A stretch of 64,000 nt of DNA from Marchantia polymorpha subsp. ruderalis (taxonomy: Eukaryota > Streptophyta > Marchantiopsida > Marchantiales > Marchantiaceae), in the NCBI GenBank assembly GCA_037833965.1, contig AP031355.1, positions 11,309,501 to 11,373,500 on the forward strand, written 5' to 3'. The translations under genes and the position numbers were made by a program. Below, in pieces: positions 9,383 to 24,300 of this stretch; positions within the stretch are counted from its first letter, which is position 1, and each line of letters begins with the position of its first letter. The notes below the pieces were generated by a model, which saw only the letters and a list, made by a program, of their open reading frames with translations, was not told the origin of the DNA and searched no databases.

Positions 9383-11984
9383 AAAACATTTCTTCAGCCA
9401 TGTAGAAGACGTAATGAAGATGCTTATCGAGACCATTGAGATCATTCTGCTAAACAATCAATTGTTGATTATGGTTTGTTGAACATGTCATCTATCATAT
9501 CACCAATAAATATTGCTTTGAAGATTGAAGTACAAGTCCAATTAGATAAAAACCATTTAACCTAGACATAATCACATGATTTATTCATGATTTGATTTTT
9601 GATCAACATAAGATACACATGAGTTGGCATGATTGCGCTTCATAGAGCAAAGAAAGTCTAAGATGTCATCTATGCTATTGATAAAACTTATGAATCAAAC
9701 AAGATTTGTTTTGATTAGATTGTTTCATTATATAGCTATTTTCTTATACATTACAAACCTAGGAGTGTAAAAATTTTCACTTGCACTTCTCCTTGAAATT
9801 CAAGTATGAAGATAAAAACTGAGTTATGAGATTTTATATTGTAATTTGAAGACTTCTAGTGCTCGACAATATTCATACATCCATCTCCATGTAAATGGTA
9901 TTTTGATATCCATTGATTTTCAAAGCGATTTGCATAAAAGATTACAATATTTGATTTACAACCTACACATCTATTCCTTGTAAAGAGATTTTTAAGATAA
10001 TTGAAGCATATAATGATTAGAGTATATATTGTTTGAAGGTAGTTGGAGGAAAAAACATGTTTGATACTTCATGTATGTTACTTTAACCATGATAAGAAGT
10101 GAATAAATATCAACTATAAATGAAATACACTTGATAGTAGTTTAGAGAGGTGTTTAATTTTATATAATTTTATTTAAATTATATACAATATTGAGCTGAT
10201 ACTATTAAAATAATAAATAAAATCATTAAAGCTTAAATTAAAAGTTACATAATTTTAAAATCTGCAATAATTAATTTTTTATAACAATAAAATACTTAGT
10301 ATGATGACAAAGATGGGTAGAATTTAAATAAAAGAAAATTTCAAGTTAAAAAATTTGAAACTAAATGATATTATAATATTGATGAAGAAAATTATGATCA
10401 ATTTTGCTTTGGATGATCAAGCATTGATTGATCATTGCAAGACCACAAGATATATAGACAAGAGTTTGATGTTGTATTTTAAGGAGTTATGAAATGATGA
10501 AGAAAGAGCAAAACTTTCAAAGTAGCAAGTTTGTCTTTGAGAAACATCATCATTGCCAAAGATTGTTGTTGGCCATAGTATTAACAAGTTGAATTGAAAT
10601 ATCTCTAGTTTTTATGATAGGAATGCTTATTATATTGTAGAAATTCAAATGTAGCTATTATTACTTTTCAAAAGGGAGTTGTAATTTTGAACTTGGATAA
10701 AGTTCAAGCTGGATTGCGATATATTTATAGACTAATTTCATAATAATATTCACTAAATTTGAAGGACAAATTAGCATGTGGAAATTGTGACTTGTGCTAG
10801 CATTCGAGGAAGGGAAATAGAACTTTTAACTTGCAAACCGTATAATTTCTTTCTAGACATATAATTTAGCGCCTATTGATTATGAACTTGATTTCACTTT
10901 GAAATTGAAATCTTGTTGTACTGAATATAATCCTAATGTTCAGTCCAGTTGCTCATCCAAAACTGCTTGTTATTTGTTTGGGGTCATTTGATAACTGAAC
11001 ATACATTTACAATAAAAGTTGTGTTTTTTTACGTGTCATCATAAATTAATCATCAACTAAAGTGGTTTTATCTTCACCAAAATAAGGTTATGTTTTAAAA
11101 GCTATCAAACTTCTGTTGTTTTCATGTATCAGGTGACAAGGATAAAAGTGTCCGAAGGTTTAGAGTTTGAAGCAGGCGCAATAATCGCTTTTTCCTAGAA
11201 TGCGCCAATTGGCCTCGTTTGGGAGTTGGACTCCGCGCTGAATATAGTAAACGGCAAGTGGTACTAGATCAAGTTAAGGGAAGCCAAAGGTTCACAAGCC
11301 TGAAAAATGCAAGATAAGCCAAAAATCACAAACAAGTGAAAATACCCCAAAGATCAATTCCTGCCAATGCCAAAAACACTAGAACTTGAACTAATGATGT
11401 CATTGATATAAAAACCTAAATCAAAACAAACTAACTGTAATAAAAGATAGTATTTCTCCACACATGCATTATGAGCAAGCCTAATCTCTTCGTAACTAGG
11501 ATAATTAAGAAATACATATTATTCATTTTCAATAGGCCGAATCACATAATCTATAAAAAGGTTCATTCCTATCAATATTAAACCACTATGAAATTTAGTT
11601 CTATTACTAACGATAATATGAAGTGAAGACATAAAAAATTATTGCAAGTAAACAATACTATCCAAACGAAACAAGAATATAATTCACATGATAAAAAATA
11701 AAACCTGTATCTTGGTGATAACTCTCTCCGAACCATGTTGAGTAACAAAGCATGGCCATCGGTGATAGACTAGATCTAGCGGAGGTTTCCGAGTTTGGCC
11801 GCAGCGAGAAAGCCGCCAAATTCACTCACACTGTAAAGCTCTCCAAACCGGCGCAACGAACGACGGGAGCTGTTGTCCGGTCTAGGTTAGGGCACGAAGT
11901 CCACCATCCGAGCGGAGTTTCGCCAGTTCTAAGTTAGCGGAGAGACGTGGCGACGTACAGAAGGTCCGTTAGTCGGAGTTGGCG
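9383..11984. other. AT-rich intergenic region
   Basis: No convincing gene. The stretch to about 11100 is strongly AT-rich with short homopolymers. From about 11750 base composition rises into the eL43 promoter. A 61-codon open frame at 11752-11937 has no recognisable domain and is probably chance. Confidence 0.6.
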
Positions 11985-11992
11985 AAACCCTA
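11985..11992 (+). promoter_or_regulatory. Telo-box in the eL43 promoter/leader
   Basis: AAACCCTA lies about 170 bp upstream of the eL43 start codon, followed by a pyrimidine-rich leader (CCTTTCCTTTTCG). Telo-boxes are a known hallmark of plant ribosomal-protein gene promoters. Confidence 0.5.
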
Positions 11993-12158
11993 CAGGTCGT
12001 TTCGCCACACGGTGTTAGTAACCCTCTGTGCTCTCGAGCCTTTCCTTTTCGACTGTCCATCGGAGAATCGGAGCTCTGCGGCGCTGCTGCTCTTCCGATA
12101 CGCACCTCGTGTCGTTCAATTCTGCGAGTTTTCTCGCTGTTCCCCGCATCCCGTAAAC

Positions 12159-13836
<1,678 letters not shown>

Positions 13837-15360
13837 AGTGGACAAAGGGCAGGAGTTATGCATGTATGAACCAGTTCCATTTGCCTTCAGGCGTCCTGAA
13901 GGAAAAGTTTTGTTAAAACAATTTGTAGGACAGTAATTTGTCATTAGAAGCTCCTATCTAGAGAGCAGATGGGATGTAATTAATGGAAGCTACCGGTCGA
14001 AAAAGTTGTTTTTGTCCCAGGGCTATCGCATTATAAAACTTGAGAGGCCGACGGCGTACATCATGAGCTTGACGGTACTAAACGACTTCGTTGTGTGAAC
14101 TTATCATTAGCAAGAAATTTTTTTCTCGGTACTTGTTGAGATTGAATTGTGGAACTCCGATTATTAACTGCTGCATCCTTCCGCAAGAGGCCTTGACGTT
14201 TGCTGACTTGGTGCACACTCTGGTGTGGATCAGTCTGTATCTTTCGATCGTTCTACAGGGACGTGGGCAATGCAGATCAGTGTTCTCGGTTCCGCCAGTT
14301 TAAACATGCAGTCTTCTTTGTACTTAACTCAACTGTTTCTTGCTGCAATTGAGTCCCTCAGCTCAACCTCTGGCACTTGGAACTCAGAAGACGTTCCGTG
14401 CGATCGAATGGGGAGTTGCACGACTCTGCCAATCACACATCTACTATGGGCACGCTTGAACACGGCGAAGGTTGGAGCTGCAGACAGCCCCTAATTTCAC
14501 GTTTTAAAATCCAGCTTAGTGGTCCTACAATTAAGGTTGCAAACAGCGTTGGCAGAGTGAATCCGCAGTTTCAACCTCTCTTACGTATGACTTCCACCTC
14601 GATGTTTGGGCCAGTTGTAAAAAAACCATCTCAGACTCGGACTACGTCATTCGAGGAGTGGGTATTCGTAACACTTATATTTTGAACGCGGAAATTTGAC
14701 TGAAGGCGAGTTAAATGTAGATATTGGAACTAATTTGGTCATAGCATAGTACGGGAATATCACAAGTGTGTACGTGAAGACGCAGTATCAATCTGCAAAT
14801 CAGTAGCGCCGTCCAAGAAAGATACCCAAGGCCTAACTTTAACGCATACCGAATGAATAGAAAACATCCACGGAACTATAACTCACATTTTGAGATAGCC
14901 AAGTCCAGAAACTGACTTGTATGTAATATGATTTGAAATTCTCTTACTAACTTGTGGAATTGGAACATGAACACACTGCACAAGCCAAGTCAAAGTAAGC
15001 ACACCAAGCTCCTATCATGTTCAACGGTAGAAAGATGATAGGAATTATTTACGTGGCGGGACCCCAACGAAATGTAAGTTGTGTAATGGGACCTATCAAC
15101 TTTCAATCTGCCCGAAGGGACCTCTAACGGTTCATGTCACCGTCAAATTAGGTCTTACAGAGAGCATGATGGAATTTGTTCTCATCAACTCATGTGAGCA
15201 GAAAATTTCATTGTGGGATTCTGGTGCTGTAGATTCGTTGGAGTATAAATTTGATGTTATGACTAAAATACTCACAATTATTGGAGGTGGAAGGTGTATT
15301 GCCATCCGAAAATGATTTCTCCAATTCTTTTCTATGTGCATATTGTTTTTTGAACGCGAG
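13837..15360. other. eL43 3' flank and intergenic sequence
   Basis: The first 150-300 bp are presumably 3' UTR. Several short open frames (for example 14225-14494, 14377-14685 and 15079-15315) overlap in different frames, show no recognisable domain and lack clear splice partners. I see no supported gene. Confidence 0.5.
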
Positions 15361-15542
15361 TGCAAGCCTTCGTGTCCATAAGCTTAGATAAATTCAGTTG
15401 AGTGGTGAAATCTTGTGGGCGAGAGCATATCCAATTTTGTTAAAACTCCAGTGCAAGCCTTCGTGTCCATAAGCTTAGATAAATTCAGTTGAGTAGTGAA
15501 ATCTTGTGGGCGAGAGCATATCCAGTTTTGTTAAAACTCCAG
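15361..15542 (+). repeat. Tandem duplication, 91-bp unit, two copies
   Basis: The unit TGCAAGCCTTCGTGTCC...AAAACTCCAG occurs at 15361-15451 and 15452-15542 with only a couple of substitutions, so the duplication is recent. Confidence 0.9.
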
Positions 15543-15552
15543 TGGCACGTCG

Positions 15553-15708
15553 TCGAAGTAATTGCAGAAACACGAAGTAGAACTCATTTGTACAAGAATA
15601 TACCCATACTAGAACGCGTATTAGAATTCATCGAAGCAATTGCAGAAACACGAAGTAGAACTCATTTGTACAAGAATATACCCATACTAGAACGCGTATT
15701 AGAATTCA
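15553..15708 (+). repeat. Tandem duplication, 78-bp unit, two copies
   Basis: The unit TCGAAGYAATTGCAGAAAC...TTAGAATTCA occurs at 15553-15630 and 15631-15708, nearly identical. A third start (CCGAAGG) follows but decays at once. The 78-bp period is a multiple of three, and a frame at 15489-15725 passes through both units without stops, repeating IAETRSRTHLYKNIPILE. With no homology this may be chance. Confidence 0.9.
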
Positions 15709-15716
15709 CCGAAGGT

Positions 15717-18037
15717 GTGCCGTAAGATAAATTGAAACTTGATGGATCCCATCAAGCAATTTAAGTTTTGATGTCATACAATCAAACAAATATCTCTATA
15801 TATAAGGGAAAGTTTCATCATGGACAATGGAGCACTCTATAAACACTCTAAAACTAAAATGTCACAAGCTTTAGTGAAAGTATCATCATGGAAGGTGGAA
15901 CACTATGTAAACACTTGAGATACTAAAATATTATATGTCATTACAATTTGTTATAATTGACTTATCATCTAACTCAATTCTCTTCTAATCTTTCAATATC
16001 AAGACGGCCCGCAAAGGATGTATCTTGCAAAACTGGCTACTTGCTATATTAAGGATTGAAATGTATATTGAAAACAAATCTTTAAACATTTGATTGCTTT
16101 GACATCTTCATTACTATTGTATTATCCATAAAGTTTTCTTCAATATTTCAATTTATACTTCTGTCTTTAGTACTGATTATAATAAAAGATCAATTTTTCC
16201 CTTAACAAGCTCAGAGATAACTCCAAGTATCATGATGTTCAAAAATGTAATAAAGAAATTATTTGAATTTATATCAGATATTCAAATAAGTGACAAAAAA
16301 CACCCACGAACTGTTCATCTTGTATCAGAAGTAACAACTTCGTAGATTCAATACTTTAAGGAAATTTCAAAATAGCATAGGTTGGATCTAGTAAATAAAT
16401 TTTATGAATATCATTATTTTTTAGATAATAAATATTTCTGTGCTGCGGAACTCTGTTGATTTATTATTCAACATTATCAAATTAAAATACTTAGTATTTT
16501 TTAATTTAATTTATCTTGAGATTTATTTGAATTTTCAAATTCAGAATCTGTCTTTTTAAAAAATATTATTAAATTTTAGTTACATATTAACTTAAAATAG
16601 AAGAATGTACGGGATATTGATTTGATATGTATCTGGCATAGTAACATAAACTCATGACAGTTTTGAATCAAATGAATTTTGATATTTTTTAACAGATTAT
16701 AATATGTTTTAGAGAAAATTCAATATTTTATTATAAATTTTTTTGAACGAAATTTTAGAATTTTTATTCTCCTTATTTTTATTATTTATATTTTTTATCC
16801 CTTCCTTTAATTATTTTTTTAAATAATATATTAAAATTTTTGATGCATTGAATTAGTTTTAAAATAAAGTTTGAAAGGTTTTCTTCTATGTATCTACTAA
16901 ATAGAATATTTAAGATTAAAATTAAATTATTATGTTGAAAATTTAATCTACATATATGTACTTAAATTTGCTTCAGTGTCACAATTGATGATTTTGATTT
17001 ACTTTCAGCCAGAAATAATACATGTTCATATAAAAAATGTGATAAATTTTATTTGAACCATCACAAATGAATTTTTTGTTTCATCTTATCTTTATCAATT
17101 CATGATATTTTTTATCTTAATTCTGAAAGCACACATCATGTTTTGTATGATGTTACATTCATATCAAGTAAATTTATCAAAAGTTGCAACAAATTATATT
17201 TTCTTTCAAATTACTATTTTTTTGAAATATAATCTCCTTTTTATTTCTTCAAAAGTAAAGGAAATGCAGAACGTGTATAAAAAATTTTTGTTATCTGCAA
17301 TCTTTATGTAATATGTAAATGAAAAGTAATCATTTTGAATTTAAATTTTATGGGCTGGAATCAGCTACAAGAAAATGTTTTGTGAAGATTGTGTAAAAAT
17401 TCAAAATTTTATACACTGGAAAACTCTTCAATAATTTTTCATGAAGTATGTTTGAATGAATTTTATACATATTAATATGAAGATTCAAAATATTAAAAAT
17501 TAATTTGATTCAAATATCTAAAATAGTGTGTGATTACTTCCAAAAAATGTAATAAAAAGTATTCAAAAAATGTAGCCATAGTGATCAAAGATGTGAACAT
17601 CGTAAAATCAACAGAAATGGAAAACCTTTCAAGAAACAATTTCTTGGATATACGTATTCGAATTTATAAGGTGTATCTTCAAATATTCAAAAGTTGATGT
17701 TTAGCTATTGTTGTATGGTTGTATTTCTTATGAATATTTATATGCATCTGTCAGTAATTAAAAAAAAAAATAAGCTAGCTAAGATGAGGATTTTGTTCAA
17801 CGTTTTTCATAATCTATGCAAATTCCATCTATCAAAATTAATTCTGATCTAAATTTCTAAAAGAACAGAACGTAAATGTATCCGATTATTTCTTGTATGA
17901 TCTATTAATATATAATATTGAACTATGTTCCATATAATTTAGAAGACAATTTTGTTCTCATCACTGAAGTGGTATAAAGTACTAGAATACTGTACGGCGA
18001 ATAATTCCAGAATAATTCAATACAGAACTTTTGAAGC
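15717..18037. other. AT-rich intergenic desert
   Basis: Very AT-rich, with no gene, RNA gene or intact repeat that I can support. Composition changes sharply to GC-rich near 18060, just before the next gene. Confidence 0.6.
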
Positions 18038-18301
18038 ATGCATATTATGGAGAATATGGTTTGGATATGCACAAGGGCTCGCGGCTTTATTCGGGCCCAA
18101 TGGCGAGAAGGAATGCCAGCTGAAAGGTGGCCAGGAAACCGAAGCCATGTGGACGCGCTAACGCCTTGCGCCAAGTCCAATATTATTCAGTTCGAATTTG
18201 ATCGAAGGGGCAGCTTTTCTGGGGCTCGCAGAGCACAGCGCATCAAATTCGACTCCACGTCGAGCATCCACACCTCCGAAGCTTTTCATGTCGGGCATGC
18301 G

Positions 18302-21300
18302 ATGTTTTGCAACATTGCTCGTTGCGACTCTGTGCGTGTAAAGTTCGTTCTCCGAGCATTTCATACGCGCGATCGCTTCTCGCATTCTCTGGGCAAGAAC
18401 GCGCTGCCGATTCGAACTCCTCTCGAAGCTGCCGCGGGAGGGCTTCGATCTTCAGGCCTGTCGGACCCGAGTTTCCGTCAGCAATCGCCGAACAGATCAA
18501 CAGTACGAGCGCAATCGAACATGAGAGGCGACGACGGGACTGCGGATGGAGGTGTCGTTCACAAGTTTACCAATAGGCTGAGCAAAGAGCAGAGCCCGTA
18601 CCTTCTGCAGCACGCCCGTAATCCGGTACGAATTTTTTCCGTTCAATTGTGCCGAAATGCCATTCCTGTCTAAGAATTTTTTTATTATTCTCGTGCTGCT
18701 GCTGCGTTCTCAGCGTCAGCAGCTGTCCCTCACTGTGTACACGCGCAGCTGGAAATGGTTCAAATGAATATTATTGAGAACCCAAGTGTGGATAGAGTGT
18801 AGCATCGTTGAAATATGTGTGAGTTGGTTTGTCACCTCTCAAACCCTGCTGTCGGAACAACACTGCTAGTAACCAATCTGTTTGCATCCACATTTCGCCT
18901 CGAGGTGACTCTTGAATGAGTGATTTCAAAAGGTTTACTGAGCTATAGTAAGTTCTGTTTCGAGTCTGGTCGATGTGGCATCACTGATGTACGATATTTT
19001 CTGATCCTGTTGTTGCTTAAGCACTCATTGTGGTGGATGGATCTGTACAATTGTCAAAGAGATTTATCCGAACATTATACTGCTTTTAGTCGAGTGGATA
19101 CAAATGGCTTGGTTATGCATTATCTTAGAAGCTTCTTCAGTTTTTCCTCTATTGTAGTCGGACGTTCTGCATGTTCTACCTACCATCAAATCTGGCGCCG
19201 TCTAGGTTTTGGTTCTTTTGTTGGATTTCTGTATGTTGAGTTGATTCGGCTTTTTCTCTGGAGATTCGTTCACAAATATTGAAATATTCTTTTACTCCAT
19301 ATCCATTCATCTTCATATTTTTCGTGTTTCAGCTCCTCCAGTAATTATCTTGGAGAAGCAGATGGTCCATCGTGCGTTCTTTAGAACCTGAAACTTTACA
19401 AACTGAGGCTTCTTATGTCTTCCTAGGTGGACTGGTTTCCATGGGGCCAGGAGGCATTTTCGAAGGCACTTGCAGAAGACAAGCCAATTTTCTTATCAGG
19501 TAGTAATGGTCAACACATTGGTTTCTGTAACTAGATTCCCGGTACTTGCTCCCTTTACAGCATGAAGTCGAGGTTTGAAGCTCCTACACAATTCTTGTAA
19601 AGAAAATGTATCACTGACATAAAAAGATTGACACTGATGGAGTTCATGTTGTTCTGTTGTGAAATTGGGGCCGTCGCATCTGAAGTGGGCTATAGCACCT
19701 GCCATTGGTGCGTATAATGTACCCACTTCTAGGCTGTTCAAATTTTAGTTCACCAGTTGCTGCAAGTAGCGTGCAAAAGTCTGTTGTGAAGCGCTTGTGA
19801 GTATGAAGGTCTAGATGGAAGTTAAAGTCTGTAGAATTCAAACATGATATTGTGATGTCTTCCATTTGTACCCGTTAACTGATTTATTCTGCTCAGAGAA
19901 TTCTTTTTAAATGCACTGGATGATCTGTACAACACCAACCTTTTTATCGTCCTCATTTGAACAGGTGTCATGTCATGGAGGTGGAGTCTTTTGAAAATGA
20001 ACAGGTCGCAAACCTTATGAACGAGTGGTTTGTAAATATCAAGGTAAATACGACGATCGGTTACAGGAGTGAGGTGTAGCCTTGTCCTATGAATGCTCTA
20101 CGTAGGCTCAAAGTACGTGATCTGCAGGCACGGCTATAGGTGCACCTTGAAGTGTTCCACATATCTCGGCAACATTTTTAAACATACGTTGATTTGCCTC
20201 CTCATTCCAGGTTGATAGAGAGGAGCGGCCAGATGTTGACAAGGTACAATCTGAATTTTGAATGTTTTTTTTCTAGGAAACACCCCACTGCTAAGTGCTT
20301 TTACAACTGGATTCATAAGGGTCTAGTTTGAGAACAAGTTTTTTAACTATTGATTTGATTCTTCATGGAATTGCAAGTGACAGGTATACATGACCTACGT
20401 TCAAGCAACCCAAGGTGGAGGTGGATGGCCTATGAGTGTGTTTCTTACACCAGATCTCAAGCCCATCGTGGGAGGCACGTATTTCGCTCCAGAAGACAAA
20501 TACGGGAGACCTGGCTTCAAGACAGTGCTGAAGTAGGTCTTTTTCCGTCACCTGGACAGAGGAAGAAAGCCTAATTTTGTGAATTGTTGGGATTTCGATA
20601 ATCAGCATGTGAAGGGATGTATATGGTACAAAGAAGTCCTGAAGGCATACATGATAACAAATGTCGAATATTGGAATACAAACATTTATACCAAGAGGGA
20701 AGGACACATACTGTAATATTTAATTGTTTTAAGCTTCTACCGCTCATACTGAGTCGGAGCGGTAGAAGCGGAAGCGGTAGCGGTAGCAGATAGATGCACG
20801 CTCACTTGGTTGTGACCTACCGCTCGTATTGACTACTTGCACTCGATTTTGTATAGTGTTGACATATTGTTCGCTTAGAAAGTTCAATTTCAATCCTAAA
20901 CTTCTCGGAGCAGTTTATGATTAATTTTAAACAGCACGACTTCGCCTAATAACTCTTTATGAAGTTTCTACTTACAAGGGCCACTCTCACATCCCTTAAA
21001 AACTTACGTCAGGTCTTCCGTTAGGGGTTCGAACTGCTCGAACCTCACGTACGGTTCTGAGGGCAGCTGTGTTGAAAGACCTGACTGACCCCTACTGTTA
21101 CTTCGTAATTAACCTGGTGTGTTAGGCTCCACAAAGGAACTGCACATCGGTAGATTTTGTGTAATTCACAAACCCCAGAAAGGCCCGTACCGAGTTCTTG
21201 TACTTGGTCTTGTTATCTATATATATCGGTAGTTTCTGTTAAATTTCTTCTTTCCTTTCTCCCATCTCTTTTGCTTTGGTGTTGGAAAAATATTGTATAT

Positions 21301-24300
21301 TTTTTACTGCAGATACTGGATTCATTTTACGGAAGGGGGTTGCTGACTTGAGGAATATGATATATCTAGAGCTCAGTAAGTGCAAACTTGAAAACTGCTA
21401 ACGAAGTGGATTTTTTGATCAGACGCGTGAAGGAAGTTTGGGCAACCAAAAAGGATGCTCTCCGGGAAGCTGGGGATCAGGTTGTTCAGCAACTCGCAGA
21501 AGCCACTTCCGCCAGCTCTACTTCTCAGGATTTGCCGGAGGGAATTGCACAACAAGCAGTTCAGCTTTGTGCAAATCAGGTCAAGCTTCGTTTGAACTTC
21601 TAGTCTTGTGTTAAGTTTCTGTTGCTTATTTCCTCACAACGTTGTATCATAAATGGCTTTCGTGTATTGATAGGACTGTAGTCTTTGCCCGTATATTCTT
21701 ACCCTCTAGTATTATGTGCACTTAGTCTGGTGTGCGTTTCTCTCAATTCTAGCAATTATCCTCGATTGAGTTAAGAACGTATGATAGTATCGATGTTGAC
21801 TAGTATTCCAGTTGCTACATGTGGCATGTGAGAAAATCCAATCCTTTTCCTTGAAGCCTGCTGATCTTAAAGTTTATCTTGAAAAGGTGGCGGCTGTCCA
21901 TAATGAAATTCTGAAACTGCTTGGAATTTACTCTGCAGCTCACTAAAGGATTTGACTCAAAGCTTGGTGGTTTCGGTTTGCCACCGAAGTTTCCACGACC
22001 TGTAGAGATTGCGGTCATGCTTCAACGATATAAGCGTTTAGATCAGAGTGGCAAAGAAACAGCTGCCAATAAAGCCTTGGATATGGCACTTTCTAGTCTT
22101 CGATGTATGGCACGAGGTGGAGTTCATGATCATGTAGGAGGTGGTTTTCATCGGTACAGTGTAGACGAGTACTGGCATGGTTCGGTTTCTTACCTCCTTT
22201 CTGGCCTTACAGCCTCAGTACTGCAAGCTTACGAGATCGTTGTTATGCCGAGAAAAGTTGGATGATTCATTTCGAAGTTAGCAGTGTAATCGATCAAGAC
22301 AAAGCTGTCTTTTTTAACTGCCTTCATTTTCGTCAATGTGCAGTTCCACATTTTGAGAAGATGCTCTATGATCAAGGGCAGCTGGTGAATGTGTATCTGG
22401 ATGCATTTGTCATATGGAAGGAGACTCAGTATGCGTTGGTGGCACGTGATATATTAGACTACCTACGACGCGAGATGACCCATGCCGATGGCGGCATCTT
22501 CTCCGCTGAAGATGCAGATAGTGCAGAGTTTGAAGGAGCTGCAAGAAAGAAAGAGGGTGCGTTTTATGTGTGGACTAATCAAGAGGTTTGTAGCGATTTC
22601 CCGTATGGAATGTAAGGTGATAGAGTGTCTATGAAGAAACTCATTAGCCTGCAAAGTCGCAGCGTTATTTTTCTTAAACGTTATGAACGGTGGTCAAGGA
22701 AGTGGCACCGGGTTTGGTTTTTGTTATTTTCTCCTCTTGAGTGCCCAAGTGAAAATGTGCCCTCAGAATCTTGCAGTCATCATGCGTCATCTACGTTTTA
22801 TTCTTCTTATCGATTGCTTTGGCCCCGATCCGGCAAATTCCGGACGTTTAGAAAACGAGTACTTTAGTGTCTCATTCAAGTTAACATGAATCGGATGTCT
22901 GTTTTTTGTAATGGATGCAAAGATTGAGGAAGTTCTTGGTGAGGAGCGCGCAGCAGTTTTTGCAACTCATTACTACGTCAAACCCGATGGGAATTGTGAT
23001 CTATCACGAATGAGTGATCCTCATAACGAATTCGTAGGGAAGAATGTCCTAATTGAACGCAAAAGTTTTGCGGAGACAGCCGCAAAAGTGGGTCATTCTG
23101 TGGAGGACCTTGCCGAAATCATTGGACAGTGTCGAGAAGAGTTGTACGCTTTTAGGCAAAGAAGACCTTCACCACAGCTGGATGATAAGGTATAATACTT
23201 GCGCTGTGTATTTTTTTCTTGGTCTAAAGCCGGAAATTTGGTAGGCTGATCCAATCCTCGTTCTGATACAGCATTGCTCTGAGGTGCATCACATCAGATT
23301 GATTCAAGCTATCATTAACTATTGTGGTTGCAACTACATCAGTGTCATTTGGAAGTTTAGTACTTGGCATCAAAATTCGGATCAGGAGCTTGTAAGAAAT
23401 TATGTGACGAGGGAGTGAGGCCATCTGGTAGATATCGTTGACGGTCTATGGTTTCGGATTCTTGGAACCATACCGCTCTTAGTTCTGTTATTGCGTATGC
23501 ACTCGTGTGTGTTTTTGATTATGTTTCATCGCATACCTCTTCCGTGCATTTCTTCCATAGATTGTGGCTGATTGCTTCCCTTCTCGGCAACTCACTTGTA
23601 GGCTTCTGTTCTGGATACTTCATGATCGTATGCTCATTGAATCTGTAACTTTGATCCCGAGGATGCTATGCCATCTATTTGGGCCTGTTCTGTATTGCTT
23701 GCATGTTCCGGGCCTGTGCTCTTCGATTTCCTTGCATTTTAAGCCCTTAGGTTGCTATTTCAATGTTTAGAGTTCCTGGCTTGTAAGTTGTGTAAGAGTA
23801 TCTCTTACCCCCAAAAGTGGTAACGTTATGCCATCAAACCTCCTATTTGTGGCTATTATCATCAAGAATATGTGTTGGAGGAATAGGAGGTTGATCAGCT
23901 TCAAAGTAAGGCAATTGTTCTAACAAGGTTCGTTAAGGTTTAGCAGGCTTGTCTATATGTCGTTATGCATGTGGAAAGCTTTAATTTCCTCTGCTTCTAT
24001 CACTTTGGTATCACTGCAGGTCATTGTTGCCTGGAACGGTCTAGCAATATCAGCATTTTCTCGCGCCTCCAGAATTTTGGGACTGGAACCACAGGGTCTG
24101 CAATATCACTTCCCTGTGACTGGATGTAATGTAAGTGAAATTCATACACATAGCTACTCTAGCTTCGAGCCTCTCCAGTAAGCAAGATTCTTGTTCGTAA
24201 GGATGAAGTTTAGTGGTCCCGGGATGAAAAGTGGCATAGAGTTGAAAACACATGGCTAAACCTAGCTGTTTCGTTATGTAGTCTATTCGTTATGTATTTA

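Noticed and set aside
14091-14685. Overlapping plus-strand frames downstream of eL43
   Set aside because: Three different frames, none with splice partners or recognisable protein; treated as flank.
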